From a virus, in the IMG/VR virus record IMGVR_UViG_3300025000_000291, positions 1 to 33,585 of that record: DNA of 33,585 nt; one strand, given 5' to 3'. Positions 7,822-15,806 of the stretch are shown here, in pieces; within the stretch, counting starts at the first letter, position 1, and every line of letters starts with the position of its first letter. A model generated the notes under the pieces. It ran no database searches and was not told where the DNA came from. It saw only the letters and a list, made by a program, of their open reading frames with translations. The position numbers were made by a program, and so were the translations under genes.

Positions 7822-8747
7822 AAAAGAAAATATGCATAATAGTTACACAAAACAACAAGTAAATGAAATATTAGATTTATTTAACAAAGGAAATACTCCA
7901 ACAGAAATAGCTGTACAAATGGGTACGTATAATACTACAATTCGTAGGATTCTACTATACAACAACAAAAAATTAAAAACAGTTTCTGAAGTGGCTACAA
8001 CTATTCCAGAAAACCCTTTTAAAAATATTGAGTTACCAGAGGTACAATACTGGTTGGGGTTACTCGCTACGGATGGCAACCTATCTACTAAAGGTTATAG
8101 ACTTAATTTGTCTTTACAAGAACAAGATAGATATATCTTAGAAGCACTTAAAACTTTTATGAAAAGTACTAACACCATATCAGAGTATACCAGTAGATTT
8201 AATACAAAAATTTATAGTTTTAATATAAAAAATAAAGAAGTACACAATTTTTTAAATTCTTTGGGCATTACGCCAGCTAAGTCAAAAACCCTTAAGTTAA
8301 ACATACCTTTAACATGGGATGCTATAAAAGGAATTATTGACGGAGACGGTTCGGTTAGAAAAACAGGTTTAATAGAGATTGCTACAGCTTCTGTAGACTT
8401 TGCTAAACAACTGATGTGTTTTTTTAAGGACAACAAAGTAAAGTGTACAATGTCTTCTTATAGGTGTAACAAACTCCACATAGTTCGTATTTCTAATTTT
8501 AAAGATTGTTATTATGTATATATGCAAATGTATAAGAATAATACAACATGTATGAAAAGAAAGTATGAACGTTTTGGCTCCCTAGCAAAGAAATTTGCTA
8601 GTGATAACGCCGCTAATTCGGGGAAACTTGTGGAACAATCCCGAGCTAGCAAGGAAGAAATTCCTGGGCAAGTGTAACGACTTTACACGGCGCACCTAAA
8701 AGTTTTATACTTATGGTGAAGAGAAAGTCTAGGTTAGCATATAACCG
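7822..8747 (+). ncRNA. Group I intron in the DNA polymerase gene
   Basis: Self-splicing intron of 926 bases. The upstream exon ends in GGGU and the intron ends in G, as group I rules require. Helices found by eye: internal guide GCUC at 8577-8580 pairing with GGGU; P2 8582-8589/8594-8601 with a GAAA loop; P3 8608-8612/8688-8692; P4 8617-8622/8640-8645; P5 8628-8631/8635-8638; P6a 8652-8656/8661-8665; P7 8679-8684/8724-8729; P8 8693-8696/8715-8718; P9 8732-8736/8742-8746. The core motifs CGGGGAA and ACAAUCCCG resemble the T4 td intron (IA2-like). The endonuclease gene fills the P1 loop and its 3' end also encodes P2 to P6. Confidence 0.93.
7832..8677 (+). CDS. Intron-encoded LAGLIDADG homing endonuclease
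   Basis: Cuts intron-less polymerase alleles so that the intron copies itself into them. Two LAGLIDADG helices are visible: YWLGLLATDG (about 73-82) and IKGIIDGDGSV (166-176), each ending in the metal-binding aspartate. Residues 1-45 look like a helix-turn-helix (QQVNEILDLFNKG, then TEIAVQMGTYNTTIRRIL), a common DNA-binding extension. I chose ATG 7832 rather than GTG 7805, because the latter lies in the polymerase exon. The last 30 or so codons double as group I core RNA, so the C-terminus is constrained by folding. It starts only ten bases after the 5' splice site. Confidence 0.92.
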   Translation: MHNSYTKQQVNEILDLFNKGNTPTEIAVQMGTYNTTIRRILLYNNKKLKTVSEVATTIPENPFKNIELPEVQYWLGLLATDGNLSTKGYRLNLSLQEQDRYILEALKTFMKSTNTISEYTSRFNTKIYSFNIKNKEVHNFLNSLGITPAKSKTLKLNIPLTWDAIKGIIDGDGSVRKTGLIEIATASVDFAKQLMCFFKDNKVKCTMSSYRCNKLHIVRISNFKDCYYVYMQMYKNNTTCMKRKYERFGSLAKKFASDNAANSGKLVEQSRASKEEIPGQV

Positions 8748-9485
8748 CAAGAATTAAGAATATTAGCACAACTAAGTCAAGAACCTGAGTTTATAAATGC
8801 AATTGCAACAGGCAAGGATTTGCACAGCTACTCCGCTTCTCTCCTTTTCGGATTACCTTATGAAAAATTCATGATGTATGATGTGAACGGAGTACAGCTG
8901 TTTGATGAAGCCCACGAACCTATAATCAATCCAGAGATGAAAAAGAAATACCGTAATCCGTGTAAATCTATAAGTTTTGGGATTTTATATGGTGCTGGTC
9001 CAGGTAAACTGGCTAGCCAACTAAAGATAAGTTTTGAAGAAGCAAAAGAACTGATGGATAAATATTTCAAAACATTCCCAAAAGTTAAAATGCTTATGGA
9101 TAAACTTGCAAGAGATGCACGTCAAAGTAAAATGGCAGTTTCGCCACTTGACGGACGTCAAATAGATTTATCTGCAATCGATTGGGAAGATAAAGGTTAT
9201 GTTGCTCACGCACTTAATCAAGCAAAGAATCTTCCATTCCAAGGTTGCGGAGCCAGTATAACAAAACTAGCACTTTATTATATTGACAAAAAATTAAAAG
9301 AAAATAATTATGATGCAGACATTGTCTGTGTAATCCATGATGAAATTTTGGTTGAATGTAATAAAGACCTCGCAGAGGAAATAAAAATGATAGTCGAAAC
9401 AGAAATGATTCGAGCATTTAATCACTACTGCCCAGATGTTAAAATGGCAGTTGTGGCAGAAATTGGAACTCATTGGATACACTAA
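8748..9485 (+). CDS. polA: DNA polymerase, family A, exon 2 (polymerase catalytic domain)
   Basis: Encodes the last 245 residues of the polymerase. It opens with QELRILAQLSQ, the second half of motif A (the catalytic Asp is in exon 1, the Glu and Arg here). Motif B reads RNPCKSISFGILYGAG, with Arg, Lys and Tyr-Gly in the expected spacing for binding incoming dNTP. Motif C is VIHDEILVE, with the catalytic Asp. The reading frame has no start codon of its own at the exon boundary and is continuous only after intron removal. The TAA overlaps the ATG of the next gene (TAATG), indicating coupled translation. Confidence 0.93.
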   Translation, partial: QELRILAQLSQEPEFINAIATGKDLHSYSASLLFGLPYEKFMMYDVNGVQLFDEAHEPIINPEMKKKYRNPCKSISFGILYGAGPGKLASQLKISFEEAKELMDKYFKTFPKVKMLMDKLARDARQSKMAVSPLDGRQIDLSAIDWEDKGYVAHALNQAKNLPFQGCGASITKLALYYIDKKLKENNYDADIVCVIHDEILVECNKDLAEEIKMIVETEMIRAFNHYCPDVKMAVVAEIGTHWIH

Positions 9486-9868
9486 TGGATATACACATAA
9501 CCAATATAGAGGTACAGCGGGACCTTGGACCTGTATATACTATGGGATCTCCTACTCCACAAACTTTTGCAAGAGGTTCTAAAAGAGTATCAATTAAAGG
9601 AGAACTACTCGGTTCCTATGAAAAGTTCAAAGAACTTTGTTTAGCGAATAGCAGTATACTTGCAATAGTTACAGATGACGGTACACTGCTTGGAGCGGAA
9701 GAAGCTAAGTTACTTACCTCCATGCTACAAGACATAAAAAAGCTGTTACCAGCGCAGCCTACATTAAGTGTGGTTGAAACTGGTAAACCTTTACTTAGCT
9801 ATATATTATCAGAGCTAACCGATATTACAAATGCCATTAAGCAACAAAATATTAGTAGCAATAGGTAA
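9485..9868 (+). CDS. Hypothetical protein, 127 aa (possible virion-like fold)
   Basis: The ATG at 9485 overlaps the polymerase stop in TAATG, the best-supported start. The N-terminal half (NIEVQRDLGPVYTMGSPTP, then FARGSKRVSIKGEL) has the look of a beta-rich domain found in some phage structural proteins, where a G-x-P-x-P-x-x-F-x-R-G-S-R/K run is followed by a strand. The C-terminal half is helical. This resemblance is weak and the gene sits in the replication module, so function stays open. It overlaps the dNMP kinase gene by 38 bases. Confidence 0.6.
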   Translation: MDIHITNIEVQRDLGPVYTMGSPTPQTFARGSKRVSIKGELLGSYEKFKELCLANSSILAIVTDDGTLLGAEEAKLLTSMLQDIKKLLPAQPTLSVVETGKPLLSYILSELTDITNAIKQQNISSNR

Positions 9869-10523
9869 CAAAGCCAGACATGGCAAAGATACCTTTGCAA
9901 ATTTATGGAAAGAGTTAGACCCCATAGATGTTTATATAACACATTGGGCTGACCCTTTGAAAGAAGAAGTTACAAACGTAGAAAGAAAACTACCCTTAGT
10001 GTATCGTACCAAAATTGACGGTAAACCTTATTATTCGTTGTTGCATACGAAAGTACCACACTATACTTATATTATAAAGACAAAGGAAGAAGTTCCATAT
10101 CTGCATAAAATATTTGAAGAACGTGGAATAGAAACTTATGCTGGAATGAATGATAAAGACTCTGAAATGTTACAGTTTTGGGGTACAGATTTTAGACGGG
10201 CGCAAGATACAAATTATTGGGTTAATATAATTTTAAAAGAAATTGAAGTTCGTCCAGAAAAGTATATTTTAATACCTGATACTAGATTTACAAATGAATA
10301 CAATGCAGTGAAAGATCGTGGCGGTGCTTACGTACAAATGCAAAGACTCAATGAGGATGGAAGTTTGTATTTAGACCCTATGCGGGACCCAAAGCATAAA
10401 TCTGAAATAGATTTGGATTGGGTAGTTGGAGACTTTGTTATTACAGCAGAAGGCGGAAACATGCAAATGCTTACTACACTTTCTCTAATGACAATAGATG
10501 GGATTAAAAAAGGCTACTTCTAG
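9831..10523 (+). CDS. Deoxynucleoside monophosphate kinase
   Basis: Phosphorylates dNMPs to dNDPs, feeding the dNTP pool from degraded host DNA. It has the P-loop GNKARHGKDT (12-21), then the segments LQFWGTDFRRAQDTNYWVN and IPDTRFTNEYNAVKDRGG that mark the T4 gene 1 type family (substrate lid and base-binding regions). Length (230 aa) is normal. ATG 9831 overlaps the previous gene; no Shine-Dalgarno sequence is evident. It is the last gene of the plus-strand module, followed four bases later by a strong terminator. Together with dUTPase and ribonucleotide reductase it makes a nearly complete nucleotide supply set. Confidence 0.9.
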   Translation: MPLSNKILVAIGNKARHGKDTFANLWKELDPIDVYITHWADPLKEEVTNVERKLPLVYRTKIDGKPYYSLLHTKVPHYTYIIKTKEEVPYLHKIFEERGIETYAGMNDKDSEMLQFWGTDFRRAQDTNYWVNIILKEIEVRPEKYILIPDTRFTNEYNAVKDRGGAYVQMQRLNEDGSLYLDPMRDPKHKSEIDLDWVVGDFVITAEGGNMQMLTTLSLMTIDGIKKGYF

Positions 10524-10524
10524 A

Positions 10525-10562
10525 AAATAAAAAGGGGCTGTATAGCCCCTTTCTTTTTTTTT
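10525..10562. terminator. Bidirectional rho-independent terminator
   Basis: The stem GGGGCT (10534-10539) and AGCCCC (10544-10549) closes a GTAT loop, with extra A-T pairs outside. A run of T follows on the plus strand, and a run of A precedes, giving a T run on the minus strand. It separates the converging replication and virion operons. Confidence 0.93.
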
Positions 10563-10574
10563 ACATTAAGTTTG

Positions 10575-11330
10575 TTACTTTATTAGACTCCAGTCCATTG
10601 CTGAAACGGAAGATGCTCTAAAAGATACATTTTCTACTAGTACTGTTTGTTGAGATGCAACGCTAAAAGTGTGTGCTTGAATATAACAGTTCTCTAAATA
10701 AAATCCACCGTAGGGTTGATTTTCCATATCATACAAAACAAATCCTAGACCTGTAGGTCTGTTGAAAAAGCTTGATGATAAGTTAATAAAGAAGTAGCTA
10801 GGTGTGGGCGGAGTATCTGTATCTTGTTTAAAGATAACAGATCCATCATTGTTAGTGACTCCTCCTAAAGTGGTACCATCTCCTATTGCTCCATCTGGAG
10901 CCAAATCAGCAGGGTAGTCCCTTGCTGCTAATTTATCAATAGGAGACCAAGCTCCACCAGAAGGATTGATAAGAGCTCCATCAACTGTAGTACCTTTTAA
11001 GTACATTGCATACATTAAAGATGGACCATCAAACAAGATTCTAGCAATACCGCCAGAAACAACCGTTCTTCCTGGAACGAAAAATGGTTTTCTCGATCCG
11101 ACTTCGAACAACTGTTGAATTTGTTTTTGTTGCGAAACTTGTACATTTTGAACTAATCCAATTGGTACTAAATTAGCTGCAGCGTTTGCACTGTACTCAG
11201 CTGGACCAGAAAACATTACTGTACTTTCAGAAGATAAAAAATCTGAACCAAAAGTATTATTATTATTCTGTACAGACTCAGTCATGAATTTAGACTTCCA
11301 ATCTGTAACATTTTTTACGTTATAAGCCAT
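10575..11330 (-). CDS. Tail tube protein
   Basis: Forms the inner tube of the contractile tail. The protein is 251 aa with a beta-rich, Ser/Thr/Gly-rich sequence. It directly follows the sheath gene, the usual position for a tube gene. The features LFEVGSRKPFFVPGRT and ARILFDGPSLMYAMY, and a C-terminal FYLENCYIQAHTFSVASQ stretch, resemble tube proteins of jumbo and marine myoviruses; the call rests on size, order and this resemblance. A strong AGGAGG lies 11 bases before the ATG (11342-11347), in line with high expression. It is the last gene of the minus-strand operon before the terminator. It carries none of the repeated K-x-A motifs of the head proteins except one KLA. Confidence 0.8.
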   Translation of the reverse strand: MAYNVKNVTDWKSKFMTESVQNNNNTFGSDFLSSESTVMFSGPAEYSANAAANLVPIGLVQNVQVSQQKQIQQLFEVGSRKPFFVPGRTVVSGGIARILFDGPSLMYAMYLKGTTVDGALINPSGGAWSPIDKLAARDYPADLAPDGAIGDGTTLGGVTNNDGSVIFKQDTDTPPTPSYFFINLSSSFFNRPTGLGFVLYDMENQPYGGFYLENCYIQAHTFSVASQQTVLVENVSFRASSVSAMDWSLIK

Positions 11331-11341
11331 AATTTTTATAT

Positions 11342-11347
11342 CCTCCT
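11342..11347 (-). promoter_or_regulatory. Strong Shine-Dalgarno site of tail tube gene
   Basis: AGGAGG, 11 bases before the ATG. It contrasts with the absence of such sites in the plus-strand left arm. Confidence 0.85.
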
Positions 11348-11348
11348 A

Positions 11349-12968
11349 TTAGAATATTAAAGTTACTTTGATATAATTAACAGGGTACAAAACTTTTATG
11401 CTAAGATCAACATTAATCGTATCAGGAGAAACATCATCTTGTTTAACATTAATAATTTTCATATCCTCTATATGCCCTTCACGTACTAAGAATCTAGCAG
11501 AGCCATTAAGAATGGTTTCGACAAGTTTCAAGAACGCTGGGGTAATGTTGTATCTACCGATATAAGGACTAAGTCCATTACGGACAAATTTAGCTGAGTA
11601 GTCAAGAGCTTTAGTAATGCTCAACTCACGTTTAGCAACTGATGTAACATCTGTTGACATTTGGTGTCTACAAGAGATTGCACCTGTTTTGTTTTTTTGA
11701 ACGTATATCCAGTTTCCACCAGACGCTATAGTGTTCAATTGAGTTTCACTAAAGATATCCTGTGATCCAAAAGTTTCTGCTAATCCTGTACCAGGTACGT
11801 TAGTAAGTGGTTGAGATACTGGCGTTCCAATAACCTGCCCAACAGCCTGAGCTGTGAAGTAATATCCAGGAACAGGCGCAAGAACACTAACAAGTCCGTC
11901 AGAACCTGCCCAACTTGAGTTTACTAGCGTCGCCCATAGAGTTTCAGTAATTAAAGTTCCAGCTTTATATTTAACACCATCAATAGTTTTATCAGAAACA
12001 AATTTAGCTACCAAGTTGTTTGTATCAAACGGCATATCAGTTGTTGCCAAGAAGCTTGCAGCAATCCAAGAAGGTTTAATAGTCGAGATATGTCTTGTTT
12101 CTACGACATAGCCCGCATCAGGATTTACTTGGAAAACTCGTTTTTCTTGGGTGGCAATAGCATTATCCCTAAGAGTGGACGCTAGCGTATCTTTAGCGGT
12201 TGAGTCTAAAGTTTTTGGGTCCGCTCCATACGTTACATAATTATTTACGAATGCAATACGTTCTTTTTTCTCTGCAGCAGCTGAATAGGTTGCGCAGTGA
12301 GTTTTCAAAGCAGATGCGGTCGCCTTGTGTGTCAATGGTGCGATTGCATAAACTTCTTCTAATCCAAGATAGTCATTAATAGATGTATCAAAACTATCGG
12401 CAACATTTAATTTTAATGCCTTGATAGCAGATGCTGAGTTTGACATTGCGATAGCAGCTCCGTAAGCAAGAGGATTCCAAGAAACAATTTCACCAAGAGT
12501 TTCTTTAATATCGTCTGTACTTACAATAGATTTAAAGCCTTTACTTATAACAGTATCTAAAGCTCGGTATCCTACTCGTACCTGATAGTTTCCTGTTACT
12601 GTAGTAGCACCACTAAGAATAGTAACTTGCGTTCCAGCTACGTTTGCTGCAACAGTATAATCTGTACCATAAAGTAAGTGTTTAACAAGCCCGATAGCAT
12701 TGCCACTTATTCCAAGTACATCCACAACAACCAATTCATCATCATTGCCTGTGCTTACATCATAATAATCTGGATTGTTACCGCTAAGGGTAAAAACCAA
12801 ATCATCTGTTCCTACTAAAGATGTTCCTATAACAGAACTATCAAGCGTTGGGTCAATCCACTTGTAACTGTGACCTACTACGCAAGCCTCTAAGTCAGGA
12901 GTAATAAGTACAGGTGAATTACTTTTTTGTTCTTGTCTTACTTCAACACCTGGTTTTACATATCCCAT
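11349..12968 (-). CDS. Contractile tail sheath protein
   Basis: Builds the contractile sheath that drives the tube through the envelope. At 539 aa it begins MGYVKPGVEVRQ, a typical sheath N-terminus, followed by a variable domain. It ends with a conserved C-terminal region (SPYIGRYNITPAFLKLVET, then DVSPDTINVDLSIKVLYPVNYIKVTLIF split over the last 40 residues). The C-terminal arm would mediate sheath subunit linkage. A GGAGG site sits nine bases before the ATG. The tube gene follows after 18 bases. This gene proves that the phage is a myovirus. No frameshift is visible. Confidence 0.94.
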   Translation of the reverse strand: MGYVKPGVEVRQEQKSNSPVLITPDLEACVVGHSYKWIDPTLDSSVIGTSLVGTDDLVFTLSGNNPDYYDVSTGNDDELVVVDVLGISGNAIGLVKHLLYGTDYTVAANVAGTQVTILSGATTVTGNYQVRVGYRALDTVISKGFKSIVSTDDIKETLGEIVSWNPLAYGAAIAMSNSASAIKALKLNVADSFDTSINDYLGLEEVYAIAPLTHKATASALKTHCATYSAAAEKKERIAFVNNYVTYGADPKTLDSTAKDTLASTLRDNAIATQEKRVFQVNPDAGYVVETRHISTIKPSWIAASFLATTDMPFDTNNLVAKFVSDKTIDGVKYKAGTLITETLWATLVNSSWAGSDGLVSVLAPVPGYYFTAQAVGQVIGTPVSQPLTNVPGTGLAETFGSQDIFSETQLNTIASGGNWIYVQKNKTGAISCRHQMSTDVTSVAKRELSITKALDYSAKFVRNGLSPYIGRYNITPAFLKLVETILNGSARFLVREGHIEDMKIINVKQDDVSPDTINVDLSIKVLYPVNYIKVTLIF

Positions 12969-12977
12969 TTTATAAAT

Positions 12978-12982
12978 CCTCC
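12978..12982 (-). promoter_or_regulatory. Strong Shine-Dalgarno site of sheath gene
   Basis: GGAGG, nine bases before the ATG. A TATATTAA element (a possible -10) lies just upstream, but I find no good -35 at 17 bases. Confidence 0.8.
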
Positions 12983-13008
12983 AATTAATATAAATTTTTA
13001 TTATTTGA

Positions 13009-13025
13009 GTCTAGATCTGCTAGAC
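13009..13025 (-). repeat. Perfect inverted repeat between neck and sheath genes
   Basis: The arms GTCTAG and CTAGAC flank a five-base spacer, starting at the stop codon of the upstream gene. On the minus strand the downstream sequence is TCAAATAATAAAAATTT, so there is no proper U run. It may be a weak terminator, an mRNA end-protecting hairpin or a protein-binding site. Confidence 0.55.
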
Positions 13026-13861
13026 TATTGTTCTTCGTTCTTTTTCTTTTTGAGCGCTCCGACAAGATCTCCTGCCATCCGCGCTTCCCAGCCACCTGGG
13101 ATCATGTTCGTTGCTCCGTCTTTAGCAGATTCCTGAATGGAGTCTTTATTTACACCACCAAATACAAATGGCATTGCCATCATTGGGAGAGTTGCAACTG
13201 ATAGGGCTAGTGCACGAGAACCTAATCGTTTGTGTGCAATAGCTTTGTTTCCCGCATTAAACCATTCTCGCGTTCCTGCTTCTCCTGTATTTACAGGTGC
13301 ATTCTTAATTAAGCGATCTCTCATAATACCTTGTCCTTTTAAATATGCCTTGTCATTTTTCCAAACAAGCTCTGGCTTTGGACCTTTTCCAAACCATGTT
13401 TTAACGGTAGGATCTACTGTTTTATACTGAGTGTTTCGCATCTCTTGCATTAACACTTTGCCTGTAGATTTGAAACCTTTTTTCATTTCGCCGATCATAT
13501 GAACTTTTTCGCCCATTTGACTTTGTAACCATCCGTTGTTATTTTTAACAAACTTGCCTCGATTTGCTAAAAACGTAGAGTCGTTCTTTAAAAAGTCTTT
13601 TCCACCTTTTAAGTATTCTGGATGTTTAAAAGCTTTCGTAAAGTCTCGCAAAGCATTTAAACCTGCTTCACCGCCTTTACCATACTCAGCTAAACCAGTC
13701 TCAGCGTATCTAAGAAGTTTGCCACTAGAACCAAAGTGTTTAGCAGCAAATCCGCCAACAGCTTTCATTGCTTTAAAGATAGTAGGAAGCATCTGTGCAT
13801 TCTTTTCCAACTCGTCGTAAAACCCATTCATTATTATTACATTCTTTTCTTGTTCAGTCAT
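13025..13861 (-). CDS. Unknown head/neck-region protein with GFYDELEKNA motif, 278 aa
   Basis: No family recognised. Rich in Lys and Gly with many short helices. Near the N-terminus it carries GFYDELEKNAQ (residues 12-22), one of the F-x-D-E-L-x-K-x-A motifs repeated in head proteins here. A hydrophobic stretch ALALSVATLPMMAMPFVFGG near residues 225-244 could be a membrane or buried helix. The C-terminus is KKKKNEEQ, highly charged. ATG 13861 overlaps the previous stop; a start at 13831 (MNGFYDEL) is possible and would put the motif at the very N-terminus. Position between neck and sheath genes suggests a virion protein, perhaps internal or ejected, but that is inference. Confidence 0.7.
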   Translation of the reverse strand: MTEQEKNVIIMNGFYDELEKNAQMLPTIFKAMKAVGGFAAKHFGSSGKLLRYAETGLAEYGKGGEAGLNALRDFTKAFKHPEYLKGGKDFLKNDSTFLANRGKFVKNNNGWLQSQMGEKVHMIGEMKKGFKSTGKVLMQEMRNTQYKTVDPTVKTWFGKGPKPELVWKNDKAYLKGQGIMRDRLIKNAPVNTGEAGTREWFNAGNKAIAHKRLGSRALALSVATLPMMAMPFVFGGVNKDSIQESAKDGATNMIPGGWEARMAGDLVGALKKKKNEEQ

Positions 13862-14727
13862 TATTCAATCTCTGTATAAAGTTCATCATCGTTGTTGATA
13901 ATCATCTTTGCGCTAAGAACGTAATAGCCCGAAATAGCAGCACCATTTGGAAGCTCGTATATCAAAGGATCTGCCGTTGTATTTAAAGCCACCCCTGTAT
14001 GAGATTCTAAAGTTATTGCGTCAGTATAGTCCAGTATAACTGTATCAGTAGGGGCAACTCTAAATTTAATAGCAGTCCCGTTGTTAACAACAGTGTAATC
14101 ATGATTTTCAAAAATTTCTGTCTCTCCGACATATGCATAGGAGTTATAATTCTTTTCATCCCGTATAATATGTATCTGTTGAAGAAACCCTAGGGATACT
14201 TGAACGCCTGACAATTCAATGTCGGAATTAGCACGAACAATCTGTTCTTGTGAAATAGATAAATTATTAATTTGTCTAATACCAGCACTTCTTAGTTCGT
14301 TTTTAAATCCTGTTAAGTTCTTAAAAAGTTTGTCTGCAAGTATTTCTGCTTGTACTCCACTTTTGCTAATAGCATTAAAGACTACATATCCTCTTAAAAG
14401 GTCTGTGTACGCTTTCACATTTGAAGGGTCACTAATAGTAGAATCATACGCAGCCAGATTACTAAATCCCTTACCATTGTAATTTACAATAGCATTGGTA
14501 GCATCTTGTCCTTTTACCAAGTATGTCCAGCTAAGATCGCCGCGTTGTAATACTATACTTGGTCTTAAAACAGCTACTCCTAAATCTATAGCGTGTCTAT
14601 CAGCAATAATTATTTTTGTTTTTTGTACATCGGCATCCCATGTAAATACAGGATCTATAGAAAATAAAGCCTGTACAAAATTCAAAAAAATATATTTTAC
14701 GTTTAAAATAACATTGTTGTTTATCAT
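13861..14727 (-). CDS. Probable neck or tail-completion protein
   Basis: 288 aa, beta-rich. The N-terminal segment (FVQALFSIDPVFTWDADVQ, then KTKIIIADRHAIDLGVAVLRPSIVLQRG) resembles proteins at the head-tail joint of myoviruses whose first domain handles the tail end and whose second domain is a beta-sandwich. I recognise the pattern but not a specific family. It sits between the capsid and sheath genes, as neck genes do. The start overlaps the previous gene's end by four bases, with a weak AGAGA site upstream. No membrane segment or K-x-A motif is evident, in contrast with its downstream neighbour. Confidence 0.6.
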   Translation of the reverse strand: MINNNVILNVKYIFLNFVQALFSIDPVFTWDADVQKTKIIIADRHAIDLGVAVLRPSIVLQRGDLSWTYLVKGQDATNAIVNYNGKGFSNLAAYDSTISDPSNVKAYTDLLRGYVVFNAISKSGVQAEILADKLFKNLTGFKNELRSAGIRQINNLSISQEQIVRANSDIELSGVQVSLGFLQQIHIIRDEKNYNSYAYVGETEIFENHDYTVVNNGTAIKFRVAPTDTVILDYTDAITLESHTGVALNTTADPLIYELPNGAAISGYYVLSAKMIINNDDELYTEIE

Positions 14728-14930
14728 AAATCGATCTCTCTATCTTGGAAAAAATCAGACACGTCTACACGTTCTTGTAGATCATTAGCACTGTCATTCT
14801 CCAAAGCAGAGTAATCCACCAGGACACCTCTGTCTGCAGCGTCGCTCAAAATAGTAGCCTTGGCGTCTTGTTTTAGGGACAAGCTGGTCTGATAGTCAAT
14901 CGTTAAATTATCAATTTGTGATAGTTTCAT
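14724..14930 (-). CDS. Small hypothetical protein with promoter at its start codon, 68 aa
   Basis: Acidic, helical protein (SLSLKQDAKATILSDAADRG, ending in VSDFFQDREIDL). No family recognised. The single Met at 14930 is the only sensible start. It has no Shine-Dalgarno sequence: the -10 element TATATT of a strong promoter ends five bases before the ATG, so the transcript would begin at or next to the start codon (leaderless). It is first in a transcription unit with neck, sheath and tube genes. It overlaps the next gene by four bases, so its translation may be coupled to the neck protein. Confidence 0.65.
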   Translation of the reverse strand: MKLSQIDNLTIDYQTSLSLKQDAKATILSDAADRGVLVDYSALENDSANDLQERVDVSDFFQDREIDL

Positions 14931-14935
14931 AGTTT

Positions 14936-14964
14936 AATATATGTATTTTCAATGGATTAGTCAA
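14936..14964 (-). promoter_or_regulatory. Sigma-70-type promoter, neck/sheath/tube unit
   Basis: TTGACT (14964-14959), 17-base spacer, TATATT (14941-14936), followed by AAACT and the ATG. It lies in the 62-base gap between two genes. It also fits the Bacteroidota frame TTG-N20-TAnnTT. The predicted start site falls on or beside the ATG. Confidence 0.8.
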
Positions 14965-14992
14965 ATTTTTCGTATGAAAATGCTGCTCTATT

Positions 14993-15793
14993 TTATAGAG
15001 GTTGCCCCTTGTATACAACAGTCTGTAGAGTTCCGTTTAGATCTCGAAGAGTTTGTAGGGTATCGCCCGCTAGAGATAAACGGAGAATTATGGACGTATA
15101 CGTTAACAAATAAAAAATAACCTCATTAAAATTCTTAGTATCCTCTGACAATCGGTAAAATGCCAGAGTATCTATATCATTTAACAAGAAGTGGATCCTA
15201 TCTTGTTGTAAAAGTTTATAGCGTGTTATAACAATCTCTGGAATTCCGATCTCTCTCCAAGTGGTTTCGTAATCCTCTATAATTTTAAGTATTAGCAATC
15301 TGGCTTTGGTTCTAAAATCAGCGCTATCTAAAAAATCTACATTTATGAAACTTCTTAATGCAGTTTCGTACGCAAATATCTGAACCTGTATCATATCTTT
15401 AAATAACTGCGTACGCCCTGAAGTTCCTAAATTAAAGTTTTTTAGGTCTGCCAGCTGAAGTTCCTTAATAATACCAAATATAGGGTGAGTGGTGTTATCA
15501 TATGCAATGTCATTATTAAGCTTACTTTTTCCCTTTTGATCATAATATGTTTTTACTACAAACGAAACTATACCCCCGAGTGCTGTTAAAATGCCCTCCC
15601 AGTTAACTGGACTTTGTTCCTTACTAGATTGTCTAGTCGTAGTCAAAGTGTCAGACACATAAGTGGTGAGGGGTAAGTTTTTTATTTGACGCTCAGAAGA
15701 ATTACGCACATAGCTAGATGTGGCCAATGTAGCTCCTATAACGAACATTATTCCAAAAATTATGTTTAAAACTATTGATGTCTTCTTTTCCAT
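14993..15793 (-). CDS. Membrane-associated hypothetical protein, 266 aa
   Basis: Two hydrophobic segments are visible near the N-terminus: IVLNIIFGIMFVIGATLAT (about 7-25) and ILTALGGIVSFVVKTYY. The rest is soluble and helical, with several aromatic and Leu-rich stretches (IEDYETTWREIGIPEIVI, then FYLLTYTSIILRLSLAGDTL). I recognise no family. It sits among neck genes of the late operon, so a membrane or inner-membrane-contact role during infection is conceivable. It starts 14 bases after the preceding gene with a weak GGTAGAT leader. A promoter follows its stop codon. Confidence 0.65.
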   Translation of the reverse strand: MEKKTSIVLNIIFGIMFVIGATLATSSYVRNSSERQIKNLPLTTYVSDTLTTTRQSSKEQSPVNWEGILTALGGIVSFVVKTYYDQKGKSKLNNDIAYDNTTHPIFGIIKELQLADLKNFNLGTSGRTQLFKDMIQVQIFAYETALRSFINVDFLDSADFRTKARLLILKIIEDYETTWREIGIPEIVITRYKLLQQDRIHFLLNDIDTLAFYRLSEDTKNFNEVIFYLLTYTSIILRLSLAGDTLQTLRDLNGTLQTVVYKGQPL

Positions 15794-15806
15794 TATCTAC
15801 CGTAGG

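Noticed and set aside
6664-7839. Truncated polymerase ending DFSGKRKYA, read as a broken gene
   Set aside because: Splicing at the group I intron borders restores motif A and frame, so the gene is interrupted, not broken.
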